Assembly: GCA_001023535.1 (NCBI GenBank)
Contig: CP011020.1
Location: 4,043,734 to 4,107,733, forward strand
DNA length: 64,000 nt
From: Pseudomonas chlororaphis
GTDB taxonomy: Bacteria > Pseudomonadota > Gammaproteobacteria > Pseudomonadales > Pseudomonadaceae
Reading direction: 5' to 3'
In this document: in pieces, positions 19,256 to 27,507 of the stretch
Layout: each line of letters opens with the position of its first letter
Numbering within the stretch: the first letter of the stretch is position 1
The notes under the pieces: generated by a model
The model's input: the letters and a program-made list of their open reading frames with translations, nothing else
The model's database searches: none
Told to the model about the DNA's origin: nothing
Translations under genes and position numbers: made by a program

Positions 19256-19699
19256 ATGAGTTATCCGCTGTTTCTGACCTTGCACCTGTTCGCCGCGCTG
19301 GTGTTCATCGGCACGGTGTTTTTCGAAGTGCTGTTTCTCGAAAGCATTCGCAAGCAACTGCCCGTCAAGGTCATGGTTCTGCTGGAGCAGGGCATCAGCC
19401 GGCGCGCGCGGCAGTTGATGCCCTGGGTGTTGCTGGTGCTGTTCGGCGCGGGGGCCGCGATGGTCTGGTTGCGCTACTGGCCGGCGCTGATGTCGCCCTT
19501 GCAGTCGTCCTTCGGCTTGCTGCTGGGTTTGAAGATCCTGCTGGCCGGCAGCGTGCTGGGGCATTTTCTCTGGGCGATGTGGCTGTTCCGGCGCGGGCGG
19601 ATGAATGCCCGCTACGTGCACATCATCCACACCAGCGTGTTCCTGCACATGGTGACGATCGTGCTGCTGGCCAAGGGCATGTTCTACATCGGCTGGTAG
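19256..19699 (+). CDS. Small four-helix membrane protein, CopD-like
   Basis: This 147-residue protein is strongly hydrophobic with about four membrane segments. Histidines lie within or at the edges of the helices (LTLHLF near 10, HIIHTSVFLHM near 122-132), a pattern seen in CopD-like and other small haem- or metal-binding membrane proteins. Function is not established. It lies under an ANR box and before two HemN-type genes, so a role in haem or low-oxygen metabolism is possible. The 95-base gap to the next gene contains a second ANR-like site. Confidence 0.7.
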   Translation: MSYPLFLTLHLFAALVFIGTVFFEVLFLESIRKQLPVKVMVLLEQGISRRARQLMPWVLLVLFGAGAAMVWLRYWPALMSPLQSSFGLLLGLKILLAGSVLGHFLWAMWLFRRGRMNARYVHIIHTSVFLHMVTIVLLAKGMFYIGW

Positions 19700-19724
19700 G
19701 CGCGGCGCCTTGGTTTCCAGGCGC

Positions 19725-19738
19725 TTGATACAAGTCAA
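19725..19738 (+). promoter_or_regulatory. ANR-like box before the HemN paralogue
   Basis: TTGATACAAGTCAA matches TTGAT-N4-ATCAA at nine of ten positions and lies 57 bases before the start codon. Confidence 0.6.
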
Positions 19739-19794
19739 GGTGGCCGGCCGGGTTACAGCGGACACTGTGCTCGCGCCGCCATTCGGAGATTGCC

Positions 19795-21168
19795 ATGTTC
19801 GATTTGTTCAATACCCTCGGTGAGCGACCCTCGGGACGTGCCCCAGTGGTGGCAGATTTCGACTGTCCGGTCGCTACACGAAAATTCCACGCCGGCATCG
19901 GTTCGCTCGACCTGCTCAGGGGGCTGCGCAACAGCCGCCAGAAACGTCGGCCGCTGTCTCTGGCCGTGCACCTGCCGTCGCGCTTGCGCCTGGCCTCGTG
20001 TTCACCCCTGGCCCACGACTGTCGCTGCGGCGAAATCGACGGCTACCTGCAACGCCTGACGTACGAGATGGGGCTGGTGGGTTGCCATCTGGGCGCAGGA
20101 CGACGGGTCGAGGCGTTCTGCCTGACCGGCGGTACTCCGGTCATCGCCCATCTGCAACGGCTGATGGGCGACCTGCGCAAGCGCTTTGACTTTTGCGAGT
20201 ACGACAGCGGCGACCACAGTATCGAGGTGGACTTGCACCACACGGACTGGTCGACCATGGGCCTGATCCGTGACCAGGGTTTCACCCATGTCAGCATCGG
20301 TGTGCCCGACATTGGCGTCGACAGCGAGCTGTCCGTCGACTGCTACCAGAACCCGGCACCGATCCATTCGCTGATCGATGCGGCGCGCACCTTCGGTTTT
20401 CGGTCCATCAACATTGACCTCGGTTACGGCCATGCCTGGCAAACGCCGCAAAGCTTTGCGTTGAAGCTGGCGACGCTGATCGAGCTGGAGCCGGACCGGC
20501 TGCACGTCTTTGACTATGGCCGCGCGCCGTATCGTTATCGCTCGAAAAGCACCGGCGTGGCCGGCGCCTATTGCAGCCCGGCCGATAAGGACGCCATGCG
20601 CCGCATCTGTTGCGAGCAACTGATCGGCGCCGGTTATCACTACATCGGCCTGGGTCAGTTCGTGCGGGCCGACGATGACCTGGCGGTGGCCCAGGAGCAT
20701 GGACGCCTGCATCGCAATTGCCTGGGGTTCACCCGCCATGGCTGTTGCGATCACGTGGGGTTCGGGTTGTCGGCGGTCACGCAGATCGAGCATCTGTACG
20801 TGCAGAACACCGACAACCTGTTGCATTACTGCCAGCAGTTGGACGCCGGGCAACTGCCGGTGTATCGCGGCTGGCGCTGTGAGGCGCAGGATCAGGTCAA
20901 GGCGACCGTGACCGAGCAACTGGCCTGCGACCTGGAGCTGGATATCCCGGCCATCGAAACACGTTTTGGCCTGGTGTTTCGCGAGTACTTCGCGTCCATC
21001 TGGCCGTTGCTGGAGGCGTTGCACGACAAGGGATTGATCGAACTGACCAGCCGTTTTATCGGCATCCTGCCTGCCGGGCGCCTGAATGTGGACGCGATCT
21101 GCAATCTGTTCGACCCGGATCCGAATGACGCGGGCCTACACGCCCTGGAAAAGTTGAATCCTTCATGA
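19795..21168 (+). CDS. HemN-like protein lacking the canonical radical-SAM cysteine motif
   Basis: This 457-residue protein is homologous along its length to the HemN encoded next to it, including GGTP (residues 109-112 region) and the C-terminal HemN domain. The radical-SAM loop is altered. Where HemN has HIPFCQSLCYYCACHK, this protein has HLPSRLRLASCSPLAHDCRCGE, so the CX3CX2C spacing is lost and only C69, C76 and C78 remain. It may be a catalytically dead partner, or it may bind a cluster differently. The intact frame, the ANR-like box upstream and the ATGA overlap with hemN argue that it is expressed and useful rather than a pseudogene. Substrate is unknown. Confidence 0.75.
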   Translation: MFDLFNTLGERPSGRAPVVADFDCPVATRKFHAGIGSLDLLRGLRNSRQKRRPLSLAVHLPSRLRLASCSPLAHDCRCGEIDGYLQRLTYEMGLVGCHLGAGRRVEAFCLTGGTPVIAHLQRLMGDLRKRFDFCEYDSGDHSIEVDLHHTDWSTMGLIRDQGFTHVSIGVPDIGVDSELSVDCYQNPAPIHSLIDAARTFGFRSINIDLGYGHAWQTPQSFALKLATLIELEPDRLHVFDYGRAPYRYRSKSTGVAGAYCSPADKDAMRRICCEQLIGAGYHYIGLGQFVRADDDLAVAQEHGRLHRNCLGFTRHGCCDHVGFGLSAVTQIEHLYVQNTDNLLHYCQQLDAGQLPVYRGWRCEAQDQVKATVTEQLACDLELDIPAIETRFGLVFREYFASIWPLLEALHDKGLIELTSRFIGILPAGRLNVDAICNLFDPDPNDAGLHALEKLNPS

Positions 21169-22553
21169 ACGCCGTATCCGGTTTCAATCGTGCCCTGGTG
21201 GAAAAATACGACCGCCCGGGGCCGCGCTACACCTCCTATCCAACCGCCCCGCAGTTTCACCAGGCGTTTGCCATGGACGAATACCGCCAGGCCGCCCAGC
21301 GCAGCAACCAGGCGCCGCAGCCCAAGGCGTTGTCGGTGTATATCCATATCCCGTTCTGCCAGAGCCTTTGCTATTACTGCGCCTGCCACAAGATCATCAC
21401 CCGCAAGACCCCTCGCGCGGCCGAGTACCTGACCTACCTCAAGCGCGAAATTGCCCTCCAGGCCGCGCTGTTCGATCGCTCGCGCAAGCTGACCCAATTG
21501 CATCTGGGCGGGGGCACGCCGACGTACCTGACCCACGAGCAACTGGCGGACCTGATGGACTGCCTGCACCAATCGTTCGACATGGACGACAGCGATGCCC
21601 ATGAGTTCTCCATCGAAGTCGACCCCCGTACGATCGATGCCGGGCAGGTCCTGGGCCTGCGGCAGTTGGGCTTCAATCGGCTGAGCTTTGGCGTGCAGGA
21701 CTTCGACGCCCAGGTGCAGGTCGCGGTCAACCGGGTGCAAAGCGAGGCACAAGTGGCCGAGCTGGTAGAGGCGGCGCGAGCCGCACGCTTCAAGTCGGTC
21801 AGCGTCGACCTGATCTACGGCCTGCCGTTGCAGACCATCGCCAGTTTCGACGTGACCTTGAGCAAGATCATCGCCCTGCGCCCCGACCGTATCGCCGCCT
21901 ACAGCTACGCTCATCTGCCCAGCCGGGTGCGTGCCCAGCGGATGATCCGTCCTGAAGACATGCCCCCGCCCGAGCGCAAGCTGCAATTGCTGGAGTTGAC
22001 CATCAACCGCTTGACCGAGGCCGGGTATGTCTACATCGGCATGGACCATTTCGCCCTGCCGGACGACGAACTGGTACTCGCCCGCGCCCGGGGTTCGCTG
22101 CAGCGCAACTTCCAGGGTTACTCCACCCATGCCGATTGCGACTTGATTGGTCTGGGGGTGTCGTCGATCGGCAAGGTGGGGGATAGCTACAACCAGAACG
22201 TCAAGGAACTCTCCCAGTATTACGCGCGCCTGGACCAGGGCATGCTGGCGGTGCAGAGGGGCTACCGACTGAGCGCTGACGACCTTCTGCGGCGCGAGAT
22301 CATCAGTGAACTGATGTGCCACGGACGCATCGCCTTCGCCCGGATCGAGGCGGCACACGGCATTTGTTTCAACACCTACTTCGCCGAGGCCCTGGCCGCG
22401 CTCCAGGAACTGGTCGGCGACGGCTTGCTGGAAATCCACCACGACGCCCTGATACTGCTGCCCCAGGGGCAATTGATGATGCGCAACGTGGCCATGGCGT
22501 TCGATGCCTACCTGGGCGCGGATCGAACGGTCCAGTACTCGCGCACGGTGTAA
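21165..22553 (+). CDS. hemN: Oxygen-independent coproporphyrinogen III oxidase
   Basis: This 462-residue radical-SAM enzyme makes protoporphyrinogen IX from coproporphyrinogen III without oxygen. The motif HIPFCQSLCYYCACHK gives cluster cysteines 65, 69 and 72 plus the fourth, family-typical Cys74. The substrate/SAM motif LGGGTPT and the C-terminal HemN domain are present. The start overlaps the upstream paralogue by four bases (ATGA), so the two are coupled. ANR boxes upstream fit its use under low oxygen and denitrifying growth together with the nos genes nearby. Confidence 0.92.
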   Translation: MNAVSGFNRALVEKYDRPGPRYTSYPTAPQFHQAFAMDEYRQAAQRSNQAPQPKALSVYIHIPFCQSLCYYCACHKIITRKTPRAAEYLTYLKREIALQAALFDRSRKLTQLHLGGGTPTYLTHEQLADLMDCLHQSFDMDDSDAHEFSIEVDPRTIDAGQVLGLRQLGFNRLSFGVQDFDAQVQVAVNRVQSEAQVAELVEAARAARFKSVSVDLIYGLPLQTIASFDVTLSKIIALRPDRIAAYSYAHLPSRVRAQRMIRPEDMPPPERKLQLLELTINRLTEAGYVYIGMDHFALPDDELVLARARGSLQRNFQGYSTHADCDLIGLGVSSIGKVGDSYNQNVKELSQYYARLDQGMLAVQRGYRLSADDLLRREIISELMCHGRIAFARIEAAHGICFNTYFAEALAALQELVGDGLLEIHHDALILLPQGQLMMRNVAMAFDAYLGADRTVQYSRTV

Positions 22554-23012
22554 TCGCGCGGCACAGACCTGTGGTCAAGCATGTGCGGAGCAGACCAACC
22601 CGGTCCACCCCCGCTTTTCTGTGGCGAGGGAGCTTGCTCCCGCTGGGCCGCGAAGCGGCCCCCTTGGATTTTGATGCAGTCATTCAGATAGCGCGCGGGG
22701 CCAGCACTTTTGGGTCTGCTGCGCAGCCCAGCGGGAGCAAGCTCCCTCGCCACGGGTGACGCAGGGTACGGACCTGTGGCTAGGGGATTTTGCGGAGCAG
22801 ACCAACCCGGTCCGCCCCTCAAAGCCTGCCGCCCCCCGCTTTTCCGTGGCGAGGGAGCTTGCTCCCGCTGGGTCGCGAAGCGGCCCCCTTGGGTTTTGAT
22901 GCAGTCAATCAGATAGCGCGCGGGGCGAGCACTTCTGGGTCTGCTGCGCAGCCCAGCGGGAGCAAGCTCCCTCGCCACGGGTGACGCCCAGCTTTCTGTG
23001 GCGAGGAACTGG
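22554..23012. repeat. Intergenic tandem duplication of a REPIN with flanks
   Basis: The 459-base gap between convergent hemN and the uvrA-like gene has no recognised gene. It holds two similar units of roughly 205-225 bases. Each unit has GACCTGTGG, then GCGGAGCAGACCAACCCGG, a REPIN of the GTGGCGAGGGAGCTTGC type (22620-22753 and 22846-22979) and a trailing GTGACGC. A third partial copy, TTTCTGTGGCGAGGA, follows near 22993. Confidence 0.85.
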
Positions 23013-25679
23013 TCACCGGGTTGATGTGCCGGGTTGCAAGGCTCGGCCCAGGAATGGGGCGGTGCGGCTTTCCTGGCATTGGGCGACTTTGGCCGGTGTG
23101 CCGCACACCACGACGTTCCCGCCCTGGGTCCCGGCGCCGGGGCCGATATCGATGACCCAGTCGCTTTGCGCCACGACGCGCATGTCGTGTTCCACCACGA
23201 CCACCGTGTGGCCCTCATCCACCAGACGATTGAGTTGCACCAGCAAGCGGTCCACGTCCTGGGGGTGCAAGCCGTTGGTGGGTTCGTCCAGCACGTACAA
23301 GGTGGCGCCCCGGGCCTTGCGTTGCAGTTCCGTCGCCAGTTTGATGCGCTGCGCCTCGCCGCCGGACAGTTCCGTGGCCGGCTGGCCCAGGCGCAAGTAG
23401 CCCAGGCCGATGTCCTGCAACACTTGCAAGGTGCGCCGCGCCGCTGCTTGTTCGGCGAACACGTCGAGGGCCTGGTTCACGGTCAGTTGCAGCACCTGGG
23501 AAATGTCCAGGCCTTGCCAGCTGACTTCCAGGGTCTGCGGGTTGTAGCGCGCCCCGTGGCAAGTGGGGCAGGGGGCGTACACGCTGGGCATGAACAGCAA
23601 TTCGACGCTGACGAAACCTTCGCCCTCGCAGGTCTCGCAGCGGCCCTTGGCGACGTTGAAGGAAAACCGCCCGGCATCGAACCCCAGCGCCTGGGCCTGT
23701 TGCGTGGCCGCGAACAGTTTGCGCACGTGATCGAACAGCCCGGTGTAGGTGGCGAGGTTGGAGCGCGGCGTACGGCCGATGGGTTTCTGGTCTACCTGAA
23801 CCAGCCGCTTGATCCCTTCGAGCCCGGCGGTCACATGCCCGCCGCTGGTTTGCACGGGTTCGTCCTCCAGGCTCTGTTCCTCGGGTTCGGCGTTGGCGCT
23901 GGCCTGGCCCAGGTGGGCGCCCACCAGGTCCAGCAGGGCCTGGCTCACCAGGCTGGATTTGCCGGAGCCGGAGATGCCGGTCACCGCCGTGAAGCAGCCC
24001 AAGGGAAAGGCGGCGCTCAGGTTGTCGAGATTATTGCGGGTGATGCCCTCCAGGCGCAGCCAGTCCTTGGGTGGCCGAGGGGCACGGGGGCTCGCGGTGT
24101 CTTCGGCAAAGAGGTAGGCGCGGGTCCGCGAGGCCTGCACCTGCCCAAGCCCCTGGGGCGGGCCGCTGTAGAGGATGTTGCCGCCTTGTTCGCCGGCGTC
24201 GGGGCCGACGTCGATGAGCCAGTCGGCGCGGCGCATGGTGTCCAGGTCGTGCTCGACCACAAACACCGAGTTGCCGGCGGCCTTGAGCCGTTGCAGGGCA
24301 TCGAACAGCGCCTCGCTGTCGGCCGGGTGCAAGCCCGCGGAAGGCTCGTCGAGCACGTAGATCACCCCGAACAGCTGGGAATTGAGCTGGGTTGCCAGGC
24401 GCAGGCGTTGCAGCTCGCCGGAGGACAGCGTCGGCGTGCTGCGTTCCAGGGCCAGGTAGCCGAGGCCCAGGTCGATGAGCGTGACGATCCGCTCCAGCAA
24501 CTCGGCGGCGATGCGCTGGGCCGCCAGGCGTTTTTCCAGGGACAGGTTGTGGGTGTGTCGTGCGTCCGGTCCTCCGGCGTGCGGGTTATCGCCCCGGGCG
24601 GCGCGTTGCTCGCGGGCGGCCCGGGTCTGCTGATGGGTGAGCACCGCGCCCGGTTCTTCGGCTTGTTCGAGGTAGTCGGGGGCCAGGACGCCCTTGAGCA
24701 CCTCGGCCAGTTCCAGCAATGGCAGGTGCGACAGTTCGGCGATGTCTCGGCCGGCAAAGGACACCGTCAGCGCCTGGCGCTTGAGGCGCTTGCCTTCGCA
24801 CATGGGGCAGGGGCTGGCGCGCATGTATTGGGCCACGCGTTTGCGCATCTGCGCGCTTTGCGAATGCATGAAGGTGTGCAGCAGGTAGCGCCGGGCGCCG
24901 CTGAAGGTGCCCTGGTAGCTGGGTTCGAGCTTGCGTTTGAGGGCGGCGCGGGTCTGGGCCGGGGTGAGCCCGGCGTACACCGGGACCGTGGGGGTTTCTT
25001 CGGTGAAGAGAATCCAGTCGCGTTGCTTTTTCGGCAGGTCCCGCCAGGGCACATCGACGTCATAGCCCAGCGTGACGAGGATGTCGCGCAGGTTCTGCCC
25101 CTGCCAGGCCATGGGCCAGGCGGCCACGGCCCGCTCGCGGATGGTCAGCGAAGGGTCCGGCACCATGGACGCTTCCGTCACCTCATAGACCCGGCCCAGG
25201 CCATGGCACTCCGGGCAGGCACCCTGGGGCGTGTTGGGGGAGAAGTCCTCGGCATAGAGCATCGGTTGATCGGCCGGGTAGCTGCCGGCACGGGAATAGA
25301 GCATGCGGATCAGGCTCGACAGGGTGGTGACGCTGCCTACCGAAGAACGGGCGCTGGGCGTGCCGCGCTGTTGTTGCAGGGCCACGGCCGGTGGCAGGCC
25401 TTCGATGCTGTCCACGTCCGGCACGCCCACCTGGTCGATCAGGCGCCGCGCATACGGCGCGACGGATTCGAAGTAGCGGCGCTGGGCCTCGGCGTAGAGC
25501 GTGGAGAAGGCCAGCGACGATTTACCGGAGCCCGACACACCGGTGAACACCACCAGGGCATCGCGTGGAATGTCGACGTCGACGTTCTTGAGGTTGTGTT
25601 CGCGGGCGCCGCGCACCCGGACACAACCGGCGCTTTCGGGCAAGGACGAGGGGGAGGCGGGGCCGGAGCGGGAGGGCAT
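23013..25679 (-). CDS. Short UvrA-family excinuclease ATPase (UvrA2-like)
   Basis: This 888-residue protein has two ABC cassettes with Walker A motifs ([12 protein letters not shown] near residue 35 and [13 protein letters not shown] in the second half) and UvrA-type signatures ([15 protein letters not shown] and [15 protein letters not shown]). Cysteine pairs of zinc modules are [23 protein letters not shown] and CPTCHGA. It is shorter than the housekeeping UvrA (about 940), matching class II UvrA2 paralogues linked to damage tolerance or drug resistance. The ATG at 25679 has AAGGAA upstream. The open frame continues 59 codons further, but that part reads unlike UvrA. It is divergent from the Asp-box gene. 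Confidence 0.85.
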   Translation of the reverse strand: MPSRSGPASPSSLPESAGCVRVRGAREHNLKNVDVDIPRDALVVFTGVSGSGKSSLAFSTLYAEAQRRYFESVAPYARRLIDQVGVPDVDSIEGLPPAVALQQQRGTPSARSSVGSVTTLSSLIRMLYSRAGSYPADQPMLYAEDFSPNTPQGACPECHGLGRVYEVTEASMVPDPSLTIRERAVAAWPMAWQGQNLRDILVTLGYDVDVPWRDLPKKQRDWILFTEETPTVPVYAGLTPAQTRAALKRKLEPSYQGTFSGARRYLLHTFMHSQSAQMRKRVAQYMRASPCPMCEGKRLKRQALTVSFAGRDIAELSHLPLLELAEVLKGVLAPDYLEQAEEPGAVLTHQQTRAAREQRAARGDNPHAGGPDARHTHNLSLEKRLAAQRIAAELLERIVTLIDLGLGYLALERSTPTLSSGELQRLRLATQLNSQLFGVIYVLDEPSAGLHPADSEALFDALQRLKAAGNSVFVVEHDLDTMRRADWLIDVGPDAGEQGGNILYSGPPQGLGQVQASRTRAYLFAEDTASPRAPRPPKDWLRLEGITRNNLDNLSAAFPLGCFTAVTGISGSGKSSLVSQALLDLVGAHLGQASANAEPEEQSLEDEPVQTSGGHVTAGLEGIKRLVQVDQKPIGRTPRSNLATYTGLFDHVRKLFAATQQAQALGFDAGRFSFNVAKGRCETCEGEGFVSVELLFMPSVYAPCPTCHGARYNPQTLEVSWQGLDISQVLQLTVNQALDVFAEQAAARRTLQVLQDIGLGYLRLGQPATELSGGEAQRIKLATELQRKARGATLYVLDEPTNGLHPQDVDRLLVQLNRLVDEGHTVVVVEHDMRVVAQSDWVIDIGPGAGTQGGNVVVCGTPAKVAQCQESRTAPFLGRALQPGTSTR

Positions 25680-25885
25680 GGAATTTCCTTGTGTGCGTCT
25701 GCTTGAGGCGTCGTGGCTTTCGGGGCTTTTGTGACGTGGCGTGATGGATCGGCTGAAGAATGCAACCTGAGTCACAGCCCTGACAATAATGCGACCGGGT
25801 TCAACCGTTCTCGTGCGATAAAAATTTACTCGGGCCCCGGGAGATGAGAAAAGCATTTTCAGTTTTCCCAGGATACGGACCTCCC

Positions 25886-27349
25886 ATGCCTCGATCGAAG
25901 CTTCTGACTCAACTGTTTGTTGCCCTGCTGGCCGCCGCGGCGCTGTGGTACATGTGGACGATCACCAGCGCCAAGCTGGATTGGGGCGGCGACAGCCCAG
26001 GCCGGCAAGACGTGGGCGCCGTGAAAGACACCCGCCAGCGGGCGATGAGCCAGTATTGCACGGGCGTGGTCGCGACCCCGAAAGGCACCTGGCTGGTCGG
26101 GCGCCTGGAAGGCGATGCGCAAATGTTGGAGCCTGCGGCCGAGGTCGTGAACCTGGACACCGTGGTCTACGGCAAACCGAAGGAGACCGAGGCCGCGCAG
26201 GACGCTAGCGCCTTCAGCGTTTTCTTGGCGCGGGAGACAGAAATCTCATTCATCTCACGGCTCGACGCCCAGGGGCAGTTCCAACTGGTAGCCCATGTCA
26301 GCGGCGCCGCGTGCCTGGTCGCCAGTCCCGATGGCGCCAGCCTGTTCCTGCTCACCGGCCTGGACCGACCCGACGCGTGGACCACTGACGGTCCGCGGCA
26401 GACGGTTGTCCTGCGCAGCGATGACCAGGGCAAGCAGTGGACAGGGTTGAAGCAAGGCTTCTTCGCCGAGGCCGATCAGGTGGCCTGGAGCCTCGATCCT
26501 TATTTTCACGGATCGGATGAAGTGTGGGCCTGGGGCTCGTTGAGCGCGATGGACGCAGAGGTGCCCGGTGGCATCGCTACCGGCGTGTTCTATTCGGCCG
26601 ATCGCGGCGCAACCAGCACCCCGATCGTCACCGCCGAATCGCTGCTGGTGACCGCCCAGTACGCCCATGACCAGCGACCTGACATCGTGCAGTGGCACAC
26701 CGACTCGGAGGATCGGGGCGAAATCCGTGGTCACGTCATTCAGGTCGATGGGCAGCGCGCGTTCATCTGGTTGTCCCAACGTTTTTGGGGCAGTCATCCG
26801 GATGGCAAAAGCGACAACGTCGCGGTCAATGTCACGACGCGGGCCGAGTTGCAACGCCAGGCCGGGAAGTGGCAGATGGTGGCCAGGCAGCGTGACGACA
26901 ACCTGTTTATCGATGCACTGGCGCAGAACGAGGCCGGGCGGGTGTTTGGCCTGATCGACCAGGGGCATCAGGGCCAGGACGTCCTAGCCGAGTTGGACAC
27001 CGGCACACTGAACTGGCGCCCCACGGGCGAGTTGCCCAGCGTGTTTGCGCCCCTGGCCTCGGACAGCCGCTTGCGCGGCGATGGCTTTTGGGTCGGGCAA
27101 AACACCTTGCTGATCAACACCAGCAGCGAGCATCACCCACCGCGTTGGCTCTACTGGTGGTCGGACGCCAGCATTTCCGCGGACGGGGTGTTTTACTCCA
27201 CGGACTGGGGCGGTTCCTGGCACAAGCTGAATGTGGACGGCTACCTGGGGGTGCTGGGTTTCCAGCCGGGCCAGGATCGAGTGTTCTGGGCCAAGGGCAA
27301 TTGGTACGACAACAATGACCTGGGGATTTATGCCTATGGGTTGCATTGA
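25886..27349 (+). CDS. Membrane-anchored protein with Asp-box (BNR/sialidase-like) motifs, function unknown
   Basis: This protein of about 487 residues has an N-terminal membrane anchor (LLTQLFVALLAAAALWYMW) and a long outer domain. At least three Asp-box-like motifs of the form SxDxGxxW are visible: SDDQGKQW, SADRGATS and STDWGGSW. That pattern marks beta-propellers of the sialidase superfamily. It is not evidence of sialidase activity, since the catalytic arginine set is not apparent. An ATG at 25844 would add 14 residues but has a badly spaced ribosome site, so 25886 was chosen. No function can be assigned. The gene is divergent from the UvrA2-like gene. Confidence 0.7.
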   Translation: MPRSKLLTQLFVALLAAAALWYMWTITSAKLDWGGDSPGRQDVGAVKDTRQRAMSQYCTGVVATPKGTWLVGRLEGDAQMLEPAAEVVNLDTVVYGKPKETEAAQDASAFSVFLARETEISFISRLDAQGQFQLVAHVSGAACLVASPDGASLFLLTGLDRPDAWTTDGPRQTVVLRSDDQGKQWTGLKQGFFAEADQVAWSLDPYFHGSDEVWAWGSLSAMDAEVPGGIATGVFYSADRGATSTPIVTAESLLVTAQYAHDQRPDIVQWHTDSEDRGEIRGHVIQVDGQRAFIWLSQRFWGSHPDGKSDNVAVNVTTRAELQRQAGKWQMVARQRDDNLFIDALAQNEAGRVFGLIDQGHQGQDVLAELDTGTLNWRPTGELPSVFAPLASDSRLRGDGFWVGQNTLLINTSSEHHPPRWLYWWSDASISADGVFYSTDWGGSWHKLNVDGYLGVLGFQPGQDRVFWAKGNWYDNNDLGIYAYGLH

Positions 27350-27431
27350 GGGGGCTTGCTCGCTGTAGGGGATGGGCCTGGTGCACTGGGGGGCTTCGCA
27401 CGCAGGCTTCCGACAGCGCTTTTGTAGCAAG

Positions 27432-27473
27432 TTGATTTCAATCAAGGGCCAAAAAAAGGTTGGCCCCTAGGAT
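27432..27473 (+). promoter_or_regulatory. ANR/DNR-type promoter before nosR with hairpin in the spacer
   Basis: TTGATTTCAATCAA (27432-27445) is an exact ANR/DNR box. A -10-like TAGGAT at 27468-27473 is at the class II distance. Between them GGGCCAA (27446-27452) and TTGGCCC (27460-27466) form a perfect inverted repeat. Confidence 0.8.
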
Positions 27474-27507
27474 GTTCGCCAAGATCCTGTCTTAAGCCCT
27501 GGCGTCC

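Noticed and set aside
22562..22985. A small gene between hemN and the UvrA-like gene
   Set aside because: All open frames there run through REPIN copies on both strands and share no start signal. The interval is explained by the tandem repeat.
25680..25856. N-terminal extension of the UvrA-like protein by 59 residues
   Set aside because: The extension does not resemble UvrA, covers the likely promoter region, and the ATG at 25679 has a good AAGGAA site.
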